Source of the DNA: Anaerobiospirillum succiniciproducens DSM 6400
Lineage (GTDB): Bacteria > Pseudomonadota > Gammaproteobacteria > Enterobacterales > Succinivibrionaceae
Direction: 5' to 3'
Assembly (NCBI RefSeq): GCF_000482845.1
Contig: NZ_AXWV01000016.1
Location: 24,257-88,256, forward strand
Length of the DNA: 64,000 nt
Made by a program: the position numbers and the translations under genes. Below the pieces are notes generated by a model, which saw nothing but the letters and a program-made list of their open reading frames with translations, was not told the DNA's origin and made no database searches. Below are positions 20,394 through 30,065 of this stretch, piece by piece; positions within the stretch are counted from its first letter, which is position 1, and each line of letters opens with the position of its first letter.

Positions 20394-22130
20394 ATGACAA
20401 AGATGTCGGGCGCACAACAATTAGTGCGCACCTTGGAAGACTTGGGTGTTGAATATCTGTTTGGCTACCCTGGCGGTGCTGTAATTGATATCTACGACGC
20501 GCTGCAGCACTCTGAGTCAATCAAGCACGTATTAGCTCGCCATGAGCAAGGTGCTTGTCATATGGCTGATGGTTATGCACGTACCACCGGTAAGGTGGGT
20601 TGTGCCTTAGTAACCTCAGGCCCAGGCGCTACCAATGCAGTTACCGCGATTGCAACTGCCTATGCTGACTCAGTGCCAATGGTGGTACTGACTGGTCAGG
20701 TTGCAACCTCACTTATCGGTACTGATGCATTCCAAGAAGTTGATACCATGGGTATTACTCGTCCTGTGGTTAAGCACTCCTTCTTGTGTAAGACTCCGCA
20801 CGATATTCCAAAGTATATTCGTCAGGCTTTCTACATTGCATCAACCGGCAAGCCAGGTCCTGTGGTCGTAGACATTCCAAAAGATTGCGTCGGCTTTGCC
20901 TCTGCTGGCACTGACTTCCAGCCAATCCATGAGGAAGATTTAAAGTTAGTTACTTACAACCCTACCTCACAAGGTCACAAGGGTCAGATTCGCCGTGCTA
21001 TCAAGCAATTGATGCGAGCCAATCGTCCAATCGTGCTCGCCGGTGGCGGTGCGATTGTGGGTAATGCTTGCGAGAACTTAAATAAGTTTGTTAAGCGCTT
21101 TAACTTACCTGTAGTCAGCACTTTATTAGGCCTTGGTGCCGTACCTGCCTCCTCAGAAAACTTCTTAGGCATGCTCGGTATGCATGGTACTTATCAGGCT
21201 AACTCAGCTATTGCCAAGAGTGATTTGATCTTCTGCGTGGGTGCGCGTTTTGATGACCGTATCACCAACAACACCAAGAAGTTCTGTCCAAACGCTAAGA
21301 TCATTCACATCGACATCGATCCTTCAGCGATCTCCAAGATCATTGAAGCCGATCTGCCAATCGTGGGTGATGCTGCTACCATCTTAGGCCAAATCTTAGA
21401 TATGTCCGATGAGATGGGCGTAAAGCAAGAAGAGGCTCAACTGCAGACGTGGTGGGAGTATATCAACAAGATAAAGGAAGTTGATGGACTCAAATACCAC
21501 AAAGAAGATGGCATCTGCCACCCTGCTGAGGTTGTTGAGACCATTTACAAGGCATGCAAAGGTAAAAACGTGATCATCTCTACTGACGTGGGTCAGCATC
21601 AGATGTTCACCGCCTTATACTACAAGTTTGAAAAGCCACGTACTTTCATCACTTCAGGTGGTTTAGGTACCATGGGCTTTGGCTTCCCTGCAGCTATTGG
21701 TGCTTGGTTTGGTAATCAAGATACTGAAGTGGCGCTCATCACCGGTGATGGCTCTTTCCAGATGAACATTCAAGAGCTCTCAACCTGTCTTGAGTACAAT
21801 GTTCCAGTTAAGGTCTTTATTCTCGACAACCACACCTTAGGCATGGTGCGTCAATGGCAGACTCTGTTCTACCAAGGCCGCATCACCTCTACCAACCTCA
21901 ATCACAACCCTGACTTTGTTAAGGTTGCTGAGGCTTATGGCCATAGCGGTTTTGTGGTAGGCAAACCTGAAGAGCTTGAGGAAACTGTGAACAAGGCTTT
22001 AGCCATGAAGGACAAGCTCGTAGTTGTAGACGTAATGTGCAACACCTGCTCACAAGTTTTACCAATGCAAAAGACAGCTGGTGCAATGGATGAAATGCTC
22101 CTGCCATCAGATGAAGCTAACCAGGCCTAA
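20394..22130 (+). CDS. ilvI: Acetolactate synthase large (catalytic) subunit
   Basis: This is the thiamine-diphosphate enzyme that condenses pyruvate with pyruvate or 2-ketobutyrate, the first committed step of branched-chain amino acid synthesis. The roughly 578-residue protein has the N-terminal ThDP glutamate segment ARHEQGACHMADGYAR, the central GARFDDR region, and the C-terminal GDGSFQMNIQEL ThDP/Mg motif followed by the NNxT-like ILDNHTLGMVRQWQ. I start at ATG 20394 (GGAG seven bases upstream); ATG 20379 is in frame. The ilvI name rather than ilvB rests on pairing with a 169-residue ilvH-type small subunit downstream. Confidence 0.94.
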   Translation: MTKMSGAQQLVRTLEDLGVEYLFGYPGGAVIDIYDALQHSESIKHVLARHEQGACHMADGYARTTGKVGCALVTSGPGATNAVTAIATAYADSVPMVVLTGQVATSLIGTDAFQEVDTMGITRPVVKHSFLCKTPHDIPKYIRQAFYIASTGKPGPVVVDIPKDCVGFASAGTDFQPIHEEDLKLVTYNPTSQGHKGQIRRAIKQLMRANRPIVLAGGGAIVGNACENLNKFVKRFNLPVVSTLLGLGAVPASSENFLGMLGMHGTYQANSAIAKSDLIFCVGARFDDRITNNTKKFCPNAKIIHIDIDPSAISKIIEADLPIVGDAATILGQILDMSDEMGVKQEEAQLQTWWEYINKIKEVDGLKYHKEDGICHPAEVVETIYKACKGKNVIISTDVGQHQMFTALYYKFEKPRTFITSGGLGTMGFGFPAAIGAWFGNQDTEVALITGDGSFQMNIQELSTCLEYNVPVKVFILDNHTLGMVRQWQTLFYQGRITSTNLNHNPDFVKVAEAYGHSGFVVGKPEELEETVNKALAMKDKLVVVDVMCNTCSQVLPMQKTAGAMDEMLLPSDEANQA

Positions 22131-22475
22131 ACAGCTATAAGTTTTGATTGAAAGGCTAATTGCAGCGCAGCACGCACAAGCTGTTTATGCTGCTTTGCAA
22201 AGCACTGTTCAAGTTGAAGGCAAAGACGTATAAGACGTTATATGCCAATAAAGAACTGTGCAGCTAAGCAATTATGCAAACCTACATTAGTCACATTTAA
22301 ACTCACATGCTCATGAGCAAATAAAGCAGCACAACTAAAGCTACTTATGCAGCTATTTTGTAAGGCCGCTTTATTCCATAGGCTACAAAGTAGTAGATAA
22401 GATGCTCAAATGAGTAATCAAACTCTAGTGGAAGTGTAGGCTCTAGCAATCAAAACGGACTACAAGGACAGTTTT
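22131..22475. other. Gap inside the ilvI-ilvH pair
   Basis: 345 bp without a gene. In relatives the two subunit genes are nearly contiguous, so this spacing is unusual. I see no clear terminator. Confidence 0.4.
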
Positions 22476-22985
22476 ATGCGTCATTTAATTTCTATCCTGC
22501 TGGAAAATGAGACTGGTGCGTTATCTCGTGTGGTCGGTATGTTTTCACAGCGCGGTTATAACATCGAGACTATCACAGCTGCTCCAACTGAGAATCCTCA
22601 TATGTCTCGTATCACCATCTCTACTATTGGTGATGACGTAGACTTAGAGCAGATTAAAAAGCAGATTCACAAGCTCATTAACGTACACACCGTATCTACT
22701 TTAGAAGATGGTAAGTCCGAAAATACCATTGAGCTTGAACTCATCTTCTTAAAGGTCAAGGCCAACAATAACGCTGCGCGTGAAAACGTTAAGCGCATTG
22801 CAGACATCTTCGATGCCAAGATCGTAGATCTGACCCCTGAGGTTTATACCGTATGTCTCTCTGCTGGCCGTAATAAGATCAATCGTCTGATGAAAGCAAT
22901 GCAAGAGTCAGCCGAAATCCTCGAGACCGTACGCTCTGGCGTGGTTGCCATTTCACGTGGCTCAAAAGCTCTTGGCCACAAATAG
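22476..22985 (+). CDS. ilvH: Acetolactate synthase small (regulatory) subunit
   Basis: IlvH stimulates the catalytic subunit and confers valine feedback inhibition. The 169-residue protein starts with the ACT domain sequence RHLISILLENETGALSRVVGMF (residues 2-23) and RGYNIETI, followed by the C-terminal domain with KVKANNNAAREN and IVDLTPEVYTV. Length and order match IlvH (about 163 residues) rather than the short IlvN. The start ATG follows ACAAGGACAG. It ends before a bidirectional terminator shared with bioC. Confidence 0.96.
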   Translation: MRHLISILLENETGALSRVVGMFSQRGYNIETITAAPTENPHMSRITISTIGDDVDLEQIKKQIHKLINVHTVSTLEDGKSENTIELELIFLKVKANNNAARENVKRIADIFDAKIVDLTPEVYTVCLSAGRNKINRLMKAMQESAEILETVRSGVVAISRGSKALGHK

Positions 22986-23062
22986 CTACAAAACCATTTT
23001 CTCTCACACTACTCATGGCTAACTGAACAGCCTCATTAGTTAGCCCTCTGTCTAGTCTCTAT

Positions 23063-23094
23063 CAAAAAAGGCCCTCAAAATGAGGGCCTTTTGC
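23063..23094. terminator. Bidirectional terminator between ilvH and bioC
   Basis: AAAAAAGGCCCTC-AAAA-TGAGGGCCTTTT forms a perfect hairpin with T-runs on both strands. It lies between the convergent ends of ilvH and bioC. Confidence 0.9.
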
Positions 23095-23132
23095 ATTTGA
23101 CAGAGTCATCAGCTGTCGATGCCAGTTGCGTG

Positions 23133-24251
23133 CTAATGGAGCTTGGCAATCACGTAGTAAGGATGCCACGTGAGGCGCACGCCCATCTTCTCAGTAAAGC
23201 GCTCTTCGTACTCACGCATAATGCGTCTTAGCGAGCCTGCGCTTAATGGTGTAGCAGCAATGCCGTTGACGCCAGTAACATGTAAGTGTCTAAAGAGCTC
23301 AACACTAGAGTTAAAGTACTGCAGCTCTTCGTCAAAAAAGACCTGATAATCAAGCTGACAGCGCTCAAGCGCCTCAATCACCTTCTCTTTAGTAAGATAG
23401 TTTAAGCCCACATCAGTAAGCTCTTTAACCTCAGCAAAGTGCCCTGCATAAAACGATGAAAATGCAAGCACACTATACCCTTGTCTTAAGGTGGCAGCAT
23501 CTTCTTGGGCAGCTTTTGTCTTGTGGCTTGCTAGCTCTTGAAAGCCAAGTAAGGCTGCAGCTAAATCTTCAAACCACTGAAACGATGCATTGCTGACAAT
23601 AAGATCAAAAGAGGAGCTAAATACACCTGCTGCTGCTCCTGCAGCAACTTCGACCCCTGCTTGCACATTATCTTGCGCCTTAGCTTTAGCTTGCATAGGA
23701 TCATGTGCCTTGGCTTTAGCTTGCACATGCCCATGTGCCTGTGCCAGTTCGTGTTCTTGCGTTTTCGTCTTGAGCTTGCTCAGCAAGCTGGCATCGCCAC
23801 AGATGGCAGTAAAGCTCTGCAGTTTATTAGTGGCTTGAGGCTGCTTTGTTGTTTCTTGGTCTATTGACTGTGGCTGCCACTTACTTGTGTGGCCTTGCAT
23901 GGACAAGATCTGCTGATCTCGTGTGATGTAGCCTTGCTCATAAAGATTGAGCATATTTTGCTCAAGCATCTGCAAGCTCAGATCATTTAAGCATAAGTCT
24001 TTGATGGGCAGCTTGTTTAAAAGCTGTGTGGTGAAGTTACCAGGGCCACAACCAATCTCAAGCACTTTGTAGCCTTGGATATCTTGGCTTTGGCCCTGTG
24101 CTTGTGCGTAGCATGAGGTATTTGTGCTTGGCAAATTGCTGCAAATGAGATCGATGAGGCGTGAGGCCATCTTACTTTGCATGACAGCATCATCGTAATA
24201 AGACGATGCTGCTTTTGAAAAGCAATCATGTACACGCTGAAAATCGACCAT
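23133..24251 (-). CDS. bioC: Malonyl-ACP O-methyltransferase with an Ala/Gln/Lys-rich insertion
   Basis: BioC methylates malonyl-ACP so that fatty acid synthesis can elongate it to pimeloyl-ACP methyl ester, the start of the biotin pathway. The N-terminus VHDCFSKAASSYYDDAVMQSKMA matches BioC, and SAM motif I VLEIGCGPGNFT is at residues 63-74. IVSNASFQWFEDL is the typical central motif and LTWHPYYVIAK the C-terminus. It has 372 residues, against about 250 in E. coli; the excess is a low-complexity stretch near residues 165-215 with repeats of QAKAKAHDP and QAGVEVAAGAAAG, plus a Gln-rich loop near residue 50. I start at ATG 24251; an upstream TTG is in frame. It lies downstream of bioG and bioF on the same strand. 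Confidence 0.92.
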   Translation of the reverse strand: MVDFQRVHDCFSKAASSYYDDAVMQSKMASRLIDLICSNLPSTNTSCYAQAQGQSQDIQGYKVLEIGCGPGNFTTQLLNKLPIKDLCLNDLSLQMLEQNMLNLYEQGYITRDQQILSMQGHTSKWQPQSIDQETTKQPQATNKLQSFTAICGDASLLSKLKTKTQEHELAQAHGHVQAKAKAHDPMQAKAKAQDNVQAGVEVAAGAAAGVFSSSFDLIVSNASFQWFEDLAAALLGFQELASHKTKAAQEDAATLRQGYSVLAFSSFYAGHFAEVKELTDVGLNYLTKEKVIEALERCQLDYQVFFDEELQYFNSSVELFRHLHVTGVNGIAATPLSAGSLRRIMREYEERFTEKMGVRLTWHPYYVIAKLH

Positions 24252-24460
24252 AATGAGTCTAATCCCGACCAAAACACAAGGACAACAAAGTTTGCGGTTA
24301 GGTATTACACCAAAATCTTAATAAGTTCGCAATTTTGAGGGCACGAATACCGTCTAACTATGACAAGCTACTTGCTATAAACAAAGCACAACATTAGCTA
24401 CAACATACAAGCGGCATATCATAATAAAGACTAACTATCGCCGCTTTGCCTGACTCATAA

Positions 24461-24606
24461 GCTGCTTTTGATGCGCTCACTTAGCGTACTTTTTTGGGCA
24501 GCCTTGATGCGCTCGCTTGGCGGCCTTTTGGGCAGCCTTTGTGCAATGGCTTAGTGCCTTTTGAGCTGCCTTTGATGCGCTGGCTTGGCGGCGTTTTGGG
24601 CTGCCT
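24461..24606. repeat. Imperfect tandem repeat, about 35 bp x 4
   Basis: Four head-to-tail copies (33-37 bp) of a unit like GCTGCCTTTGATGCGCTGGC plus TTGGCGGCCTTTTGG fill the gap between bioG and bioC. No reading frame continues through it. Confidence 0.8.
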
Positions 24607-24695
24607 ACGAGTCTATAAATGTGCGAGGTTGCGTGTGGGGCAACGCTGTAGCTATTAGTGCTTGCAAGCTACAGATGGAAAGCTTGTTGCTATAG

Positions 24696-25598
24696 TTATT
24701 GTGGTAGCAATATGTCCTTTAAGACAGCAGCGTTGAGGGTGCTTGGCTTTAGCAGAGCACTCATAAGCATGGCGCAAAAGTGCGGGGCTTTAACCTTGTA
24801 AATATCAAGGCCGTTGCCTTGGTACATGGTCCAATAGGCTTGCTGATTGCGCGGCATGATGATGCTATCTTCTGTAGAGATAATGGCAGCGTTATAGACA
24901 AGCGGAGGAGTAGCAGCGCTTTTTTCTAAAGATAACAAGGTACTATCCCATGCCTCAGAGAGCTTGATGTATGGCATAAAGCGCAGCTCGCTTTTTAAGA
25001 TAGCCATATCGCGACAAGCAAGTGAGTGCTTAAGATCATCAAACTCACTGTAAGTACTTGTATCCTCTGCAAAGTTCACATTTGCCTGCACTAGCTCATC
25101 TTCGGTGCTAATTAAGGTGTTCTCAATAAAAGCATCGTACACAGGAGAGGAGAAGCGACGATAAGTTGGATTAAAGTTCTTTTCAGTGATGCCGTAATTG
25201 TTATCTACGCTAAAGATGGTGCCGTTAAGGGCTACGGCAAAGCTAATCTTTTCGCTTAAATGTGGCACCTTATCAGCAAGAGCACGGGCCATACGTACAC
25301 CAAAGCTCCAACCAATAATTTCCACTTTTTCGTATTTAGCAACTACTGCTTCAAGCTCGCTAGTATCGAGTAAGTCCTGTTCAAATATAGAACATCGCGG
25401 TCCTAAAGCATCAATGTCCTTAGAGATGTTATCAGCATACTCTGCTGTCAAGTAGACATCTGGGCAGGTCTCTTTTTCAAGATCATCAGAGCGCAAAATC
25501 TGCTGCAGTACAGCAGCATCTTGGCCAAAGCCTGAGACAAAGAGACGCATGAGTTTGTGAGTTACTAGGTCTTGATGATTGAGCTTTACTAATTTCAT
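24696..25598 (-). CDS. bioG: Pimeloyl-ACP methyl ester esterase, BioG type
   Basis: BioG hydrolyses pimeloyl-ACP methyl ester, freeing pimeloyl-ACP for BioF; it replaces E. coli BioH. The 300-residue protein has the alpha/beta-hydrolase start RLFVSGFGQDA (19-29), the nucleophile elbow GWSFG (Ser98), the BioG-typical ALNGTIF segment, and a candidate catalytic His in KAPHFCAM near residue 275. I chose ATG 25598; the reading frame extends further upstream (to about 25724) but this part shows no homology I recognise. It is longer than typical BioG (about 215 residues). Its place between bioF and bioC supports the call. Confidence 0.82.
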   Translation of the reverse strand: MKLVKLNHQDLVTHKLMRLFVSGFGQDAAVLQQILRSDDLEKETCPDVYLTAEYADNISKDIDALGPRCSIFEQDLLDTSELEAVVAKYEKVEIIGWSFGVRMARALADKVPHLSEKISFAVALNGTIFSVDNNYGITEKNFNPTYRRFSSPVYDAFIENTLISTEDELVQANVNFAEDTSTYSEFDDLKHSLACRDMAILKSELRFMPYIKLSEAWDSTLLSLEKSAATPPLVYNAAIISTEDSIIMPRNQQAYWTMYQGNGLDIYKVKAPHFCAMLMSALLKPSTLNAAVLKDILLPQ

Positions 25599-25736
25599 AC
25601 AAATTTCACTCACAATTTGATTAATTTTTGAGCTAAATACGCTTAAGCTGCACGGGCAACTTAAGTCCAACTTTATTATATATATCGAGATTATTGCTAA
25701 ATTGTTTAGGTAATTGCCAGTCAATTATCCTGAAAA

Positions 25737-27428
25737 TTAGGCATTCTGCACAAATAGTGACATATTGCGCTTAACTAAAGCACTAATCAGCTCAATATCA
25801 TCGATTCTTAAGTTGCAGTTTAAGCTAAGTCTCAAACGGGCCTTATTTTCTGGTACGGTTGGATGACGAATCGGCATAGCAAGAAGTCCAGCATCCTTAA
25901 AAATAGCATATGCCTTTAACGCCTTTTGCGAGTCACCAGTAATGAGCGGCTGAATCTGGCTTTGAGATGGACTAATACCTAACTCTTGCAAATTAGAGTG
26001 CAGATAGCTGCTAATCTTACGTAAATAATCGCGCTTGTAATGCATGGCATTAGCTCTAAGCAGGCCTACTACGTACATCGAGAAGGTGATATTAACTGGG
26101 GGCAGAGCCGTGCTGTAAATTAATGGGCGCATGAAGTTAACAAGATAGTCTTTAACCTCTTTAGAGCAGATTAAAAACGCTCCATGCGAGCCAATGGCCT
26201 TGCCTAAGGTGCCCATCAGGAAATCAACCTTGTCTAAAAGATTAAGCTCCTTACACAGGCCTAAACCATCATCACCAAACAAGCCAAAGCTATGTGCCTC
26301 ATCGACATAGAGTAAGACATTATCATAGCGTTCTTTGAGCGCCACGATTTCTTTGAGCTTAGCCTGATCGCCGTCCATGCTAAAGACAGACTCAGTCACA
26401 ATGACTACACTTTCATATTCGTGAGCATGCTTTTGTAAAAGCTGTTCTAAATGCTGCATATCATTGTGCGCATAACGTAAGGCCTTGGCCTCACTATGAA
26501 GCATGCCATCAATGATAGAAGCGTGGCTAAGCTTATCTACTAAAAGTAAGTCATGCTTGCCAAACAGCGCCGATAAAACGCCACTATTAGCATCAAAGCC
26601 TGAGTTTAAGTACAGACATGCGCGAGCCTTCACGTCAGGTGCTTTATAGCCTGTACGATCTTCTTCACTTGCTAAAGCATCATAATCGTTGATCTCAGAG
26701 CCACCCTTTGGCACACGCTTAGAGGCTCTAGCCTTAATCGCATCACTATCGTCATCAATGAGTGAAGAGCTATTGGCGTTATCCTGCTCTTGAGCTGCGC
26801 TTTCGTGATGTTCGTTAGTATCTAGCTCTTGAGTTACAGCGCCGGTAATTGGATCAGATGAGGCTAATTTAAGATCATCACCGACACCGTCAGTGCTAAA
26901 AGCATAAGCTGAGCTTGCTTGTGAGCAATTGCCTGAATCGCTATCAGCACAGCAGCAAGAGCCTTGCTTAAAAGCTTCTACTTCGTCCTTGGCTGCTTCA
27001 TCGTATTTAGGAGTATTAGCGCTTGCTGAAACACCATATAAAGATGACTCATCCTCTCCATTAATGGATGAGAACATGGAGCCATTAAACAATGATGCAA
27101 TCAGATCTTCAGCAAAGTAGTAGGCAGTGTGATTACCAGTTAAAAGACGGGAGCCAGTGGAGCCTGCACTAATAGCGCTGATGAGGAACTCACCTGCAAA
27201 TTGAGAACCTGAGCTCTTACTATCGAGCATGGTTTCAATAAAAGTGGTAAAGAACTTCGGATCGCGAGCAATACACAGGTAATCATTGCTTGATAAGTCG
27301 ATATACGGCATGTTATCAAGCATGATATTGTCGCCTTGGAAAGATACGAGTGGCAGCTCGCGTAAATTGCCTGCAAGCTGACGAGCCTTAAGCTCACTTC
27401 GTAATCTCTGATAAAAAAGCTTACCCAC
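25737..27428 (-). CDS. bioF: 8-amino-7-oxononanoate synthase with a 150-residue insertion
   Basis: BioF is the PLP enzyme that joins pimeloyl-ACP and alanine. Family motifs are intact: SSNDYL (46-51), STGSRLLTGNH (90-100), SGFDANSGVL (277-286), KLSHASIIDG (299-308), DEAHSFG (376-382) and the PLP lysine in GTLGKAIGSHGAF (Lys410). The protein has 563 residues, against about 385 normally. The excess is one insertion at about 118-268, just before the SGF segment, rich in Asp, Ser, Ala and Glu with a cysteine patch GSCCCADSDSGNC (156-168). The frame is open through it, so it is a true insertion rather than a fused gene. Because it falls between secondary structure elements, the enzyme is probably still active. 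Confidence 0.93.
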   Translation of the reverse strand: MGKLFYQRLRSELKARQLAGNLRELPLVSFQGDNIMLDNMPYIDLSSNDYLCIARDPKFFTTFIETMLDSKSSGSQFAGEFLISAISAGSTGSRLLTGNHTAYYFAEDLIASLFNGSMFSSINGEDESSLYGVSASANTPKYDEAAKDEVEAFKQGSCCCADSDSGNCSQASSAYAFSTDGVGDDLKLASSDPITGAVTQELDTNEHHESAAQEQDNANSSSLIDDDSDAIKARASKRVPKGGSEINDYDALASEEDRTGYKAPDVKARACLYLNSGFDANSGVLSALFGKHDLLLVDKLSHASIIDGMLHSEAKALRYAHNDMQHLEQLLQKHAHEYESVVIVTESVFSMDGDQAKLKEIVALKERYDNVLLYVDEAHSFGLFGDDGLGLCKELNLLDKVDFLMGTLGKAIGSHGAFLICSKEVKDYLVNFMRPLIYSTALPPVNITFSMYVVGLLRANAMHYKRDYLRKISSYLHSNLQELGISPSQSQIQPLITGDSQKALKAYAIFKDAGLLAMPIRHPTVPENKARLRLSLNCNLRIDDIELISALVKRNMSLFVQNA

Positions 27429-28273
27429 TTTATTCTATGTCCTATGTGCTTAGCCTCAAAAGAAGCATGCGCACTAAACTTATATTGCCTAAACTACGCT
27501 AGAAAAATGCACTCCTAAGCATAGTTAACAAGTCTTGATCTATTGCCTCTTGCTTTATTATCGGGCCGATAAGTTTCTTTAAGCAACATTCACTGAGCGC
27601 ACAGTGACAAGTTCACATTGTCGCACTCTTGCTGCCTGTTTACTCTACTTTTGCAAAATGCGTAAGCAAAACGCTTATTTAAGCACTATTCGGCTCAAAA
27701 TCTTTAGCAACATATCGTAGCTTATGCTTAGTAAAACTATCCAAAGCTAAGGCTTAAGCTAAAACTCTGTTCAATGTGTATACAACGCAAAATTGCACTG
27801 CATATTGCTTGATAACGCTAGTGTTTTGAACATTTTTGTAACGAGCCTTAATTATAGGGTCTGTTTAGCCTGCCCGCAATTATCTTATGCCTTGCTTCTT
27901 GCAAATGTTCATCAATACCCAAAGCGTAAGTATGCAAACAATTTGCGAGTAATAAGCTCATGCGACCTAAAAAACAGCAATCAGAAAGCAATAGCTAGCA
28001 CACTCCTTAAAGACAAGTTAAGTATGTAAATTTGGCATTTGAGCAATTGATTATCTTACCGAGCGTCTACATTGCCTATTGATATATTAAATTGGCATAT
28101 ATAGGCCATCTAATCAAAAAGTACGTAGCATACAATATCTGTCTTAGACCTAAGTTAGACTAGCTTAAAAGCGCTTAGATGATAAGCTTTTTTAGTGCTT
28201 TTGCACAAAGTGCTTCTGTTAGTGATGGCTATGCTAAGATGAGGGCCTTTTTAGAAAAAAAGGAACTATATTG
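27429..28273. other. Divergent control region bioF / bioB
   Basis: 845 bp with no supported gene; it must contain both promoters. A palindrome CTTAG-AC-CTAAG sits near 28143-28154, upstream of bioB. I found no full BirA operator. Confidence 0.4.
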
Positions 28274-29662
28274 ATGCTAGATTCTTCTGCTAACAAGACT
28301 CAGGCAGCTACCTGCTGTGCTGATACTGTAGAGAACCACACTCACTGCTCTTGCTCTGACATGTCTCAAGACCATGCTCGAAGTACCGCAGGAGCTTCTA
28401 GTCAATGCTGCTCTTCTGCATCTGCAAAGTCCTCATCTACCTCCACCAAGACCGAAAGTAGCTCTACTTGTGGCTGCCATGAGGCTCTCGACGCTTCTAC
28501 TTGCGGCTGCAACGATGCAGTCGATGCTTCTACTTGCGGCTGCAACGATGCAGTCGATGCTTCTACTTGCGGCTGTGAAGGCAAGATAACTGGCGATATG
28601 AGCGGTCTTATTGATGGTGAGTGCCACTTTGAGGGCATGTCCGATGAGGCTGTAGCCGCTGAGATCGAACAGCGATTGGTAGCTGGTGGCAATATCAATG
28701 GTGCTGAGGCGCTCTACTGCATGGAGCGTATGGGCCTTGAGACCTTAATTGAGCTTAGCCACAAGATTACTTCACAAGTTGCATCAGCCCATGTCAGCCT
28801 GTGCTCTATCACCAATGTAAAGTCAGGCAAGTGCACCCAAGATTGTAAGTGGTGTGCTCAGTCTGCTCACTTTGCTACTGGCGTGGATATCTACGATGTA
28901 AAGAGCAAGGAACAGTGCCTTGAAGAGGCACGTCTGTGCTACAACAAGGGCGTCGAGATGTTCTCCTTAGTTGCAGGCGGTCGTAAGCCATCTAAGGTCG
29001 AGTTTGAAAAGCTTATCGAGATCATCGATTACATCAAAGAAAACCTGCCAATTAAGCTGTGTGCCTCTTTAGGCTTAGTAGATAAAGAGCAACTTACCGC
29101 GCTCAAAGAGCACGGTATCGAGCGCTATCACTGCAATTTAGAGACTGCACCTGATTACTTTAAGAACGTAGTTACCCGTCATACCGTTGAAGACAAGATA
29201 AAGACTCTGCTCGATGCACGTGATATTGGCATGGAGCTTTGCTCAGGCGGTATTATTGGCATGGGTGAAAACGACAAAGAGCGTGTAGAGCTTGCTCTTG
29301 CAGTGCGTCGCTTAGGCATTAAGTCTATTCCTGTAAACGTACTCCACCCAATTGCAGGCACTCCACTTGAGAATCAGCGCCGTCTTAGTGATGAAGAAGT
29401 CTTACGCGCTATCTGTATCTTCCGCCTCGTAAACACTGATGCTCACCTGCGCTTTGCTGGTGGTCGAGCTTTACTTAGCGATGAGACTGTTAACAAGGCT
29501 ATCTACTGCGGTATCAACGCTGCCATTGTTGGCGATCTCTTAACTACCTTAGGCTCAGTAGTAGACGAGGATCGTGCTCGCTTTGCCAAGCATCACTATG
29601 ATCTGCCTGACATCCCTGCACAGGTATCAGCTAAGGCCGATGCTCCAACTCTGCAAGCCTAA
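28274..29662 (+). CDS. bioB: Biotin synthase with an N-terminal cysteine-repeat domain
   Basis: BioB is the radical-SAM iron-sulfur enzyme that inserts sulfur into dethiobiotin. The catalytic part starts near residue 125 and has the [4Fe-4S] motif CxxxCxxC in GKCTQDCKWCAQS (near 186-194), SLVAGGRKPS, LCASLGLV, RYHCNLETAPDYF and LCSGGIIGMGE. Ahead of it lies an extra domain of about 120 residues with 15 cysteines: CCAD, HCSCSD, QCCSS and four CGC units, three of them in a tandem 11-residue repeat DASTCGCNDAV (33-bp DNA repeat at 28490-28585). The rest of the domain is Ser/Thr/Lys-rich. ATG 28274 is preceded by AAGGA; TTG 28271 is in frame. The domain resembles a small metal-binding module, but that is inference. 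Confidence 0.95.
   Translation: MLDSSANKTQAATCCADTVENHTHCSCSDMSQDHARSTAGASSQCCSSASAKSSSTSTKTESSSTCGCHEALDASTCGCNDAVDASTCGCNDAVDASTCGCEGKITGDMSGLIDGECHFEGMSDEAVAAEIEQRLVAGGNINGAEALYCMERMGLETLIELSHKITSQVASAHVSLCSITNVKSGKCTQDCKWCAQSAHFATGVDIYDVKSKEQCLEEARLCYNKGVEMFSLVAGGRKPSKVEFEKLIEIIDYIKENLPIKLCASLGLVDKEQLTALKEHGIERYHCNLETAPDYFKNVVTRHTVEDKIKTLLDARDIGMELCSGGIIGMGENDKERVELALAVRRLGIKSIPVNVLHPIAGTPLENQRRLSDEEVLRAICIFRLVNTDAHLRFAGGRALLSDETVNKAIYCGINAAIVGDLLTTLGSVVDEDRARFAKHHYDLPDIPAQVSAKADAPTLQA
28490..28585 (+). repeat. In-frame 33-bp tandem repeat inside bioB
   Basis: About three copies of the unit GACGCTTCTACTTGCGGCTG + CAACGATGCAGTC. The second and third copies are almost identical, which suggests recent duplication. 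A multiple of three keeps the frame. Confidence 0.9.
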
Positions 29663-29689
29663 TAAGCAAATCACAAGTATCTCTTAGCA

Positions 29690-29722
29690 ACATGCCCATA
29701 GCGAAAGTTATGGGCATGTTTG
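29690..29722 (+). terminator. Hairpin terminator after bioB
   Basis: An 11-bp stem ACATGCCCATA / TATGGGCATGT lies 28 bp after the bioB stop. The following T-run is short (TTTGC), so efficiency is uncertain. Confidence 0.6.
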
Positions 29723-29731
29723 CTATTGAGG

Positions 29732-29880
29732 CTTATACAAGCTAGCTACTTATACAAGCTAGCTATAAACAGCCATCTAACGCAGCAGCAGCCCAAGCCA
29801 TGAGCCATGCCCAAACAGCTATACACCCTAGCAATAGCCTATGCACCAAACAGCTATACACCCAGGCAATGGGCTATGCT
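29732..29880. repeat. Two tandem repeats between bioB and bioA
   Basis: A perfect 17-bp unit CTTATACAAGCTAGCTA occurs twice at 29732-29765. A 35-bp unit beginning CCAAACAGCTATACACCC occurs twice at 29811-29880 with a few differences. Confidence 0.85.
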
Positions 29881-30065
29881 TGCGTACTCAAACAAGATAA
29901 GCACTATAATCTTAGGCCATTAACAGTCGTCCCATACAAATACGACGTTGTGCAGCCTTGATGAGGCAAGAAGGTGTATGCTTAGTGCTCTATGTAGCTG
30001 TGATACAGGCTTTATAGACTTGCGAGCATCAAGAATTAATTTTTTGTAACCCAAACTAGACTAAG

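Noticed and set aside
27793..28029. 78-residue frame between bioF and bioB
   Set aside because: No ribosome-binding site, no recognisable sequence, and composition unlike neighbouring genes.
30043..30060. TTGTAACCC before bioA as a BirA operator
   Set aside because: Only one half resembles the TTGTAAACC half-site; no matching GGTTTACAA follows at the proper spacing, and bioB and bioF lack it.
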